DNA of 21,813 nucleotides, from assembly GCA_020650975.1 (NCBI GenBank), contig JAIPMN010029076.1:7154-28966 (forward strand), read 5' to 3'. The notes beneath the pieces were generated by a model. It was not told where the DNA came from, searched no databases, and saw only the letters and a program-made list of their open reading frames with translations. A program made the translations under genes and the position numbers. Positions within the stretch are counted from its first letter, which is position 1. Each line of letters starts with the position of its first letter. Below are positions 1-9,900 of this stretch, piece by piece. This DNA comes from Apostichopus californicus. Its lineage: Eukaryota > Echinodermata > Holothuroidea > Aspidochirotida > Stichopodidae.

Positions 1-164
1 GCAAGCCCCCTCCCCCCCCAAAAAAAATCGCTTGCCTTAAGCATTAATAGCCTAGCATATGGAGCCTGGAACCTCCAGGCCCCCGAGATGATTGCCAGTC
101 CCCCTCACCCCCAAAAAAAATCCAGCCCCCCTCCGGAAGAAAATCTATCCTGGCTACGCCCCTG
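1..164. mobile_element. Truncated end of a non-autonomous DNA transposon
   Basis: Read on the minus strand from 164 the sequence begins CAGGGGCGTAGCCAGG, a terminal motif I recall from non-autonomous DNA transposons (hAT-like) common in marine invertebrates. Inside are two direct subrepeats of the form CCCCCTC..C-run..A-run..TC (about 6-29 and 100-122). The other end is beyond the left edge, so superfamily and target-site duplication cannot be confirmed. Confidence 0.6.
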
Positions 165-1260
165 CCAGACAATCAGAAAAAGTTCCCACAGTACAGAAGA
201 GTGTGTAGTAATTTCATAACATTAGGCCACACACTGTAGCAATGGTACCACAGTGATGGTATGGTTAGGGAAAACATAGGCTATCATGTGTGGATAGCCT
301 AGGCTTGGATTGAGTCTGTCGTGCGATCGTACCACACTCGTTTTCTCACATTTTTGAAACTAATAATTTCATATACACACTGTGCGTGCTTCTGTGCAGC
401 ATGTAGCATGTATTGCTTTTGTCATATACTCACGTCTAGTTGCGAGTCGTTTCCCTCTCTGCTAGCTTCGTGCTTACTGGATCCGGACTGCCGCGAACGT
501 ACGTTAAAAGTGCATCGTGCTCAGTGCTTCCACACTCAAAATTTGTTTTTCCCGAAATGGAATCCAAATTTCCCGAATCGGCTCGGTATTTCCTGAAATT
601 TCCAAAGTGCCGTACGGCTCACCCTACCCAACACCTACATTTTTGTATACAAATAATTTTCACATTTCGAGACTCCATATGATTTTTTTCTTTTATTTTT
701 TTCATCACGCATGGGGCCCTTTCCCTCGAACGCGGTAAAAAAAAAAAATCAGGATTTTCAAAAAGGGGGGGGGGGCCCGGGCCCCCCTGCAATATAATGG
801 CCCATTTCGAAGTAAATTTATTCACAGATTGCTAGTTGTCATGGGTTCGAACAAATGAGGGGTATTCTATCCTGAAACATGGGGCAAAATGGGGCTGGTG
901 TTTCCAGTTCGACGCATCATTTGTCAACTTGCACTGGGTTCTAATATTCATGTCAATTGAAATCACTAATAAAAGAAATAATCCACCAAAAATTAAGGCC
1001 GCATGAACTTTATTGCAGATTTCCTGAGTGACGAATTTGTCATTTTCTCCCGAAATCACGCAACTACATGGCTGCTATCCATCCAGGCAAGTGCCATCTC
1101 CAGCGATCTGGCAGGCATTGAAATCTGATATTTTCTTGGTACGCTGCGCGCCAGCTGATGGTGGCGCTCCGCTTAGATAGTACTTACGGCCGGAATAATC
1201 GAATCGTTTACGTCCCGCTACATTTCAAATCGGATTGACGCCCCTGTGTGGGCGGGGGCA
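165..1260. other. Intergenic, repeat-like GC-rich stretches, no gene seen
   Basis: It has patches of CpG and GC content unlike the AT-rich DNA around it, a G11 run with an 18-bp GC palindrome (770-787), and A-rich tracts. These features suggest old inserted repeats, but no termini or coding domains are recognisable. The short open frames here on both strands have no family features. Confidence 0.35.
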
Positions 1261-2426
1261 TGACCTCAATATTTTTCAAAGCAATGATTTCCAAATAGAC
1301 ATATTTTTTCATGTAAAGTTGTTGAATTTTAACAACTCTTGCCCTCGGGCTGTCTTGCCCACTTCCCGCACCCCAATAAGAAACCAGTATCGGTGCTCGG
1401 TGATTACCAAATTAAAAGAGGAATGTAAAAATCTACTTCTTTAACGTATGAAACGATGCAGAAAGTACTGGCTATGTATACTATTACACTAATAGATACT
1501 TCCATGTTCATGATTGGGATGATAACTTTCAAGTTTTGGCTTGAATCTTGATTACCCTATTTTTATTTCCGCTTTCTCCAATCACATATTTTAATGTGCA
1601 TAATGTACAACATGATACAGTCTATAGAAAGTTAATATCAAATGATTACATACACTCCAATAGCTTTTGATTATATGCTGTTATATGCTGTTCAATATGA
1701 AAATAGTAAAAACAACAAGTTGTAAAAGTGAAAAATTTAAGTAAATAGGATAAAAAATTCAAACCTGCCCGCCACAATTCTTCTATCATTCATTTACAAT
1801 TTACAGTAAAATTAAAATATATATATGTGAAAGCACTGTTCCATATAATAGTAATAGTAATAACACCAAGAAGTTGTAAAATTAAAATGGTAATAGGAGA
1901 AAAAACCTCAAACCTTGTAATATTCTCTGTGTATGTCTGGCAATTTACATTAGCTAAACCAGGCAGGGTACATGTTTTGTTATTGAAGTAAAAGGAAGAA
2001 AGTATTGCTATATGCTGATGATGCTACTTACTCTTGTGCTAATGGATGCAATATTTAGATAAAAAGCTCTGCATTTACATAAAATATCTGATAGTTTGAC
2101 ACTGTGAATAAATTCCTCACTTAATTGCTACTACTGCTTATCTTTTATATTCACCAATAGAGCCTCGTTACGTTTTATTTTACTCAAAAATAGAAATTAT
2201 TTCTTTCTATCATTTTAATAACATCCTTAAGCTTTGGAAATCCTTTAGTTTAGTCTGTTAGGGATTCTACTCCTGTTGGTCTAAATAAATGGTCAAAGCA
2301 TTGATCTCTGACAGTATGTTTACGTATTTACTTTCTACTCTCTGGCTGGTCTTGAAGCTTTTATTCAAATTGCTCAAAATCTTCCCATATACAGTTACTC
2401 TTTGAGCCTCCTCTATTTGCAAAATT
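1261..2426. other. Intergenic AT-rich DNA
   Basis: No gene, RNA or clear mobile element seen. The segment about 1470-1590 is a diverged copy of about 2607-2725 (shared blocks include GATGATAACTTT and TTACCCTAT.TTTATTTCC). Confidence 0.4.
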
Positions 2427-2989
2427 TTACAGCAGAGACTGTAGCAATGACATCATGGCAAGTAAATATTTAAATTCTACGAGCCCATGTATACTAATAC
2501 ACAAATCATCAACTCTGTGCTCATAATGTTCATAATTTGGAAGATCATTTTTTTTCATCTTAGAAACAAGGTTACAATGTTTCCACTTCCACTTTTCAAA
2601 CACTACTGGACATGTATATATACTAAATACACTAATTGGCACTTCTGTTTCCATAATTGTGATGATAACTTTTAATGTATTTGCTTGCATCTTGGTTACC
2701 CTATATTTATTTCCACTCCAACCATTTTTTCTTGAACGATTTGTTTGTACACAAGCTTAAAAAATTGACCAGGTTTAGTCCCAAAGTTGGTTATGATAAC
2801 ATTATCAAAGGTACGGTCACGGGGGTTGAAATTATGCTCAGATGTTGAACAGTATTTAATTAATAGTGAATCACATCTTTCAGAAGGCAGGAACAGCTTA
2901 GTCCAGTTGAGAATTGAGATAACATCATTTGAATTTCTAGCATATTGAAGACTGTCCTTTGAATCAGGCATATCAAAATATAAAGTCAC
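2427..2989 (-). pseudogene. Unidentified broken coding remnant (two abutting open frames)
   Basis: Minus-strand open frames 2989-2696 and 2690-2427 lie end to end, and a one-base frame change around the A-run near 2725-2730 would join them. The first holds LFLPSERCDSLL and NFGTKPGQFFKLVY; the second holds KWKWKHC and YEHYEHRVDD. I recognise no family. The downstream part (2607-2725) has a further decayed copy at 1470-1590 with its own stop. It could also be chance open sequence in AT-rich DNA, or part of a gene running off without visible splice context. Confidence 0.25.
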
Positions 2990-3296
2990 ATATTTATATG
3001 AGTGCAGCCATAGTTATGTTTTTAAGTTTAAAGTTTTTTTTTTTAAATGCAAAGATGATTATGTCTAATTCTAAAAGCCTATCCATTTAATGATGAAACC
3101 AGTGTCACCGTGTTATGTTTCTGTCCAACATTTGACTCCCCGCTGTTCATTCCCAACCCACACTCCACCCACAGTGTGGTCAAATTTGATCATTCTAGGT
3201 TTTATACTGAATTTTAAATTGCTTACATGTAAGAACAAAAATGAAACCTCATACCGCTTTAGAACAAAAACAAACTAACTAAACTCAAAAATACCT
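2990..3296. other. Intergenic spacer, nothing recognised
   Basis: AT-rich, with a T-run near 3035-3045; no coding, RNA or repeat feature stands out. Confidence 0.4.
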
Positions 3297-3880
3297 TTTA
3301 TTTTGCGCTGACATTTCCAATTTCATGACATATTTCAATTATGCATATGCAGAACTATACCTCAAATTTGTCTCTACATATTCGTAGCCGATGTAAGCCA
3401 TTTGTATATTACTGTCCTTACACTTTACACTTTAATATTGATTAATTTTTCTTACATTAGTTTTCATTGTGGAAGCCAAGTTGGTAAGGCTATCAATTGG
3501 ACAAGTTAAAATACTGAACTTCTGGACATTACATAAATACAATCTAACAACAAAACATTCAGTTTGAATTGTATTACAAATATGGTAAATCGAGAATGAA
3601 TTTGGATTCTGAACACTTGATAAAAACGCAGAGGTTGATCAGATGGTCCTCGTGTCAATACTGACGTGGACCATTCATCATGGAAACATCTTAAATCTAC
3701 AGCGTAATCACTTAATTCCAGGTCTATGAGTATTAAATTTATAATTCCGGTTAATGAATAGTCACTCAATATTCTATTTTGATATACCACTACATAGCAT
3801 ATCAATGAAGGAAATAATGGTTACTACTGATCTCATCTTGTTCTATAGTTAACAGAGTCTTCATTTGATCCAGCTCCATC
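3297..3880 (-). other. Probable 3' untranslated region with candidate poly(A) signal
   Basis: AT-rich sequence after the stop codon. The first clear AATAAA on the minus strand is at 3302-3297, which would give a 3' UTR of roughly 580 bases plus the cleavage offset. A 99-codon open frame (3506-3805, minus) lies within it, is unlike anything I know, and has no splice context I could support. The true 3' end is unproven; another AATAAA occurs at 2711-2706. Confidence 0.4.
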
Positions 3881-3955
3881 TTAGAAGACAACAGTATATT
3901 CATCTGGATTGTTAAGATAGTCTCTAAGAAGCTCATAGCAAAGCTGATACTCATC
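3881..3955 (-). CDS. Exon v: PTP D2 C-terminus and stop codon
   Basis: Acceptor ATTCCCAG, entering in phase 0. [16 protein letters not shown] matches the closing DxYxFCYxxxLEYL helix of D2, then eight residues (PDEYTVVF) and TAA at 3883-3881. An ending shortly after this helix is normal for RPTPs. Confidence 0.95.
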   Translation of the reverse strand, partial: DEYQLCYELLRDYLNNPDEYTVVF

Positions 3956-6900
3956 CTGGGAATGAAAGGAAATGTAAAACTTACATAAAACATTTACTTA
4001 ACATGGAATGCCACAATAAACCTACACTGCCACATTTACTCTAAAAGTTTGTATTAACCTCAATTATATGAACTAATTACCAAGCTTAGCTACAGACTAA
4101 ACAGTCAAGACAATACTACTAATGATTACTGATCATGTCCTAGTCAAGAGTATCAGTAAGGGTTTTCATGTTCACATTGAACCCAATCAATCAAACAATA
4201 AATTGACATTCTCATATATATTTCGAAACATATATTCAAATAAAACATGTCACATATATATAATAGAGTACATCAATTGGTATACCTTGTATGTATGTAT
4301 AAATATGTCACATACATTTATGATGGGGTATACCAATGTGACGGAGGAATGTGACCAAGAACAAGTAGTTGAATTAGACGGTATATAAGATCTTTAACTG
4401 GCTAGATATCGAGATATATCTACTGAGTACAGTGAGGGTGTCAGGAGAAAGTAAGCTTGACAGAACCCTGCTTAGCACAGCTCCTACAGGTTGAATCACA
4501 CTGAATACAATTGGGAAAGTGACATCTTATATACTCTTGACAATGGATTACACATATTTACCTTTCTAGTAAACAGATGTTAAGCTATAAATTAAGAAAT
4601 GACGACATTATGACATCATTGGCAATCACATCATACCAAACTTTACTTTATTGGTAGAGGTCTGATATAGGTGCACAGAAATATGTAGGGCTTCTGTTGT
4701 AGAGAGTTACTGTGGAGGTCAAAGTGTAAGTGATATACTGGTACTTAGAGGTTGGAAAAGTATGTTATTATGTTTATTGTTGGCTTGTAATTAGATAGTG
4801 TTAGTCATCTTTCTGGAAAGTGTGATGTAGGAGGACTTCCTGTCTGTGCTGCTAGCTAAGAGATTGTAAAGTTGAACCTAGGGTAAGGAGAAGAGGAGAA
4901 TAGTTCAGCCTAGGGTAAGGGGAAGGAGAGCCAATGGTAAAATGCTCTGTGATACCAATATACCTATTCTCGCAAAGTTAGTTTTAAGATAATGTGAATC
5001 TAAAATACAGATAAGTATATTTCACTAACCCCCTCCCATTTGCAGCAGGTTTAACAGGGGCATAACTGTCTTATGTTAGTATGTAGATTCAGTGAAGTGA
5101 CAATCAGTCATCATCTTATACAAACCTGTGTCTGGACTGCCTTAGGACATTGCTTCCGCAGTCTATTCACAGTTTGAAATACATCAACAGCGCCTTCTTT
5201 TTCAATTCTCTCTAGTTCAGAGATAACTGCGACATAGACAGCACTCAAACCAACTCCATTACTGAGAAGAAAAAGCAGTATACTAGATAAAAACCACATT
5301 GTGTTAATGAAGTACAGTAATGATTCAGTTTAATAGGCTATGATACATACATGCAATGTACTAAAGCTAGACTGAGGCCTTTAGTTCTGGTATATATAAT
5401 GGATTCTCTGATTATTTATAATGATTCAGTCTAATAGACTATGACACATACATACAATGTACTAAAGCTGGACTGAGGCCTTTAGTTCTGGTATATATAA
5501 TGGATTCTCTGATTATTTATAATGATTCAGTCTAATAGACTATGACACATACATACAATGTACTAAAGCTGGACTGAGGCCTTTAGTTCTGTTATTTATA
5601 ATGGATTCTCTGATTGTTTATAATGATTTAGTTAATATACTATGATACATACATGCAATGTACTAATGCTGGACCAGGGCCTTTAGTGTTCATGAATTTT
5701 ATGAACTCTCTGAGTTTAGGAACATCCGGTCTAATTCCAAGCCATCCATGGAAGGAGAAGTGATCCACCAATAGTGACTTCTAACAAATTAAAAATATAT
5801 ATGTACTGGTCAATTTACTCCTGCAATGTTTGAAATATATTTAACGAGACATGATGAAGTTAAAATATCTCCAGAGTTAAGTGAGATTTTTTACGTTAAT
5901 GTAATAGGTCAAGTTATCTGCAATGACAATACTCCTGCAACAATATATACTTAGAGAGCCCGTATTAGCTCGCTCCCATATGTAGAGAACTGCAAAGAAA
6001 TATTAACAAAATCAACATTAGAAAACTGAAAGGATGTCAAAACCAAATTTGAAAGATAAATTTAGCTAATTTCAAAGTTCCATTTAGTTGTTCAGAGTAA
6101 TTAAAAACATGATGACTGACCAGGCAAGTCAGAAAACCCCTTTTTTATTTCCAAATGAGAAAAAAAACTCATTTGGAGCACCAAATTGCATCTAAGGCCA
6201 GGTGAAAATGCAAAATTATTTACAAAATGGAGTGGGTGTTGAAGTGTGCTATATTGCACCAAATTGCATCTGAGGCCACCTGGAAATGCAAAAAAAATCT
6301 CAAAAGTACCTTCCTACGCCACTGAGCAAACATCATTACATGAACAGGCTCAAACTTCACAAACCAACTTACAAGGACATCAAAGTATAACCAGTTACTT
6401 TCTAAATGTAACTATAAAACACACTCTAGTCATATAGGAGACATAAAGAGCCCAAACATCGCAGGTTAATTATTCAAATAAAAAGGCTTACTCATTTAAA
6501 GCCGGGAGTGGTCATGTTGTCGGTGTGGTGACACCCATTGGGGGGGGGGGGGGGAGATAGGGCGACACAAATGACTGAGTCAAAGATTGGTTTACTTGGC
6601 ATGCAGTGTATTAACGCTCCCCTATAGCGAGCTCTCGTAGAGCTTTTAGCTTTCCATGGAAAGGCGAAAATCAACATTTTCTGAATCATTGAGAAGATAT
6701 CGCATGTACGTGTAGTGAATACAAGCACTGAATAACAAGTAAAAGTTAACGTTGGTTGGAGATTTATGTGGGGTGTCCAACCCTCTACCAAAGGAACTGT
6801 GGGGAGCCAAAAAAAGTAAAATAATGCGTATTCCCACACTCATAACAATCAGCCACTAAAGCACCAAAGTGGACATCTTTCTCTACACGGTGGCAAAATA

Positions 6901-9900
6901 TACCTCAACAGTATTGTCTCCATTGTAGTATGCAGACAGCACTAGCACCCATCTATTTGCAGGTTGTTTCTGTTGCAATTAACTTTTAATAATTAGCTGT
7001 TTGACAAATAAAGTGTTTGACAGTCAACTTTGCCTCATGAAGTGTACCATAACATGATACTTTATAGTAAAGTTAATATTATTAATGATGTACCTGAGAT
7101 CTTTTATGGCTGACTTCAAACTGTCTCCTGGTGTACACATCACTTTTACCAATCTTCTTACAGATGACAGTCATCAGACCATTTGTAGCTGTTCCACCCT
7201 GACCACCAGGCCAGTACTCAGTCACCGACTGAAAACAGGAAGATAAAACATTAAAGGTCAACTATGAAGACTTTTCGATGAACATAAAATCTCATCATTT
7301 TGCATGTATGTAACCCTTAACTCACTCCAATTACATTGCTGTAATTAACTTTACCAATTTCGGAATTTAAGTACGTGTGTGTAAAGTTGTATACTTGAGC
7401 TGCAGAAAACATCAACGATATTACTCCTTTTCCCCCGAAATGCCACAATTCTGTGTTGTTGGAGGTTGCAGTTATACCTCAGCCAACAAGGCATCCGCAT
7501 TTTTAGCTTTCCGAGTAGAAGAACCGACGTAAAACGCCGTAGACTTTGGATCAATTTTGTGAGATCCACGCGGAAAGATTTTTCAGCACCCGGAGTATCT
7601 CATGCCCATGAGTCCACATGCATGACCCTGCTTCTGTGTATGCCGCAAAGTCTCATTCTGCCAAACTTACTTTCGACAGCTGTGGCGGACATAGCTAATG
7701 TGAAATTGACCTTTTCAAGTCTCCTCGTAAACACGCTCTGGGCGTCCTTACATGTAACATTATATCACGCAATTGACAGTATACTATTTACTGTTTGTTA
7801 ATACCGTATGTAGACCGTATATAGACCGTGCAGGTAGCATTGCTAGTACATGTAGTGAGTTACAACTTCCGCCGGGGTTGGCCCCGGCATGTGTAAATAG
7901 TCATGTTAGGATTTCATCGCATTTATCCATTTCATTTGTTGTATTCCAGTATCGTGAGTTCGTGATACATGTCACATGTGTTATATTGTCTGTTATGTTT
8001 GTTCCGGCATCTGCATGGTCCAAGGAGTGGAATAAAACGGTACTATAAAGCGATCGGACGTTTTATTTCGTTAGTGACTGTCTTTTGATTGTGGGATGTT
8101 ACTGGTCAAGGCCTGTTTCAACTAGACCTAACTTTATGAAATTACGCAAAGTCACGGTAGTATTTCGCCCAGGATTGAAAGAGAAACGTGGATTTGGATA
8201 TTCACTGCTAAATTTGGTTTATTGACAGGATACTTTTTCTGTGTTTGTACTTTTGGATATTAAAACGAGTTAGTACTATGTTCAGCTGAAGCTTAGTCAT
8301 GTATATCACCCTGGTCGATTCGGGCCAGCGTCTCCTCGTAGTTGTTTGATTATGTTTAGTGTTTTTTTGGTAATTTGTTGACAGTTACTTAAACCATTTT
8401 CCCGTGACATATCACGCATGAGGCATCTTTTAGTTCTATTTTTCTGTTCAGTTTGCTGTATCTTGCAATCAAATTGAATTACGGAATCGGCATGCTGCTT
8501 ATGTTCTACAGTATATTGTACCGTATGTACCTTTTGACGCTCCGCTATGTAAACGATGCCTCCATATAAATTTTTCAAATAATATAACCTTATTTACTAA
8601 ATTTTTTGCTTAAAATTGTCCTTAAAACTAGTTGTTTACCTTCATGTGTTCTTGTTTTAAGCTAACAGCTTTTCAAACGCTTGAAATTGGAAGTCAAATA
8701 CAGTACAATTGTTCGGTATCTGTGAATAAACAGTACCTATTTCAGCGTTTGATTTTCGCGGTATACCAAAGATGACGTCACACGGTGACCAGAGGCTCGT
8801 TTGGGACAATCTCTGTTTTCAAACATTCCAGAGGTACATGTTACGTGACTACCCATAATGTCCATTTTCGTGGTCGTCTTTTGATGGGTTATAGTAGGTT
8901 TTCGAAGACTTTTTTTTTTACACATGTTGATTATGGGTATGTAAATTCCCAAATTAATGGAAAATCCCCCTCCCCCCAAATGTTGTCTCCATAGTTGATG
9001 TTTAATAACAGTTCTTAGTTTGTGATTTTGTGAAAACATTTTGGATCTTGCTCTTTCTTGTATCAAAAAAAGTTCAAGATTGCTGCCAAATAATACTTTT
9101 AATAAGTTTACCAAGCATATTCATCATTTTCTAATATTATTAAGCAATATGTGGTATCAACCTCTGCATGTCCAACTTTGCCAATATTCCTTAATGATCA
9201 GGTATTTTCGTCCACACCAAGAAATCCTGTGCACATGAATGTAAAACACCTCCACAAACTGTGCCCTGCAGTTTACAAGAATTGTCATTACATTAATTGT
9301 CTCTTACATTTTATGCAAAGATACAAGAGCAGTTCATGCAGAGTACTGAGAACTGAGTTTACTTTTAGAGCCAATATACTGGACCTGCTATTCTTCTCAT
9401 AATTATAGACGACAATATCTTTAGAAACATATTTTCATTGTTTATTGAAAAAACTACCTCATCAGAGTCATCTATGGTGTTCAACATCACAATGGATGTG
9501 CAGTTACCATCAAAGACCAGTCTCCAAAAGTCTTCTACAGTTGAGGCCAAAGGGGACTGGGTCATTATGATCTCTCTTTCTGAAATGTTCTAAAAAAGAT
9601 TAATTATATATGTCATTAGTTCTAGAGCAATCTAGGACATAATTGAATATGTTAAACATTTGGAAATGTGATGAATGAAACAAAACCTTCTCTTTTCGAA
9701 GTATCCTCATCTTACAGAAGAAAAGCTTTCAACAACTCATTCTGAAGAAACAACCTGAAAGAAATGTTTCTATGGAATAATAATAGGCGGAAACGTAAAC
9801 AAGGTAAAGTCCATTTGAAGTACAAACCTTGACAATAGTAGCATTGATGTAATCATTGGAACCAAATAACTTGCTTGGAGATTTCAAGACTGGTCTGAAT

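Noticed and set aside
3506-3805. 99-codon open frame on the minus strand
   Set aside because: It lies just after the receptor stop, probably in the 3' UTR. No splice site or family feature supports it as an exon or a separate gene.
4122-4388. 88-codon plus-strand open frame
   Set aside because: It runs through AT microsatellite-like intron sequence, and its translation has no recognisable features.
6492-6839. 115-codon open frame on the minus strand
   Set aside because: It ends in proline low complexity from the G15 run, has no family features, and its neighbouring exons s and t join without it.
8773-8780. Palindromic TGACGTCA, a perfect CRE-like site
   Set aside because: It is a single 8-mer inside an intron with no promoter context, so it could be chance.
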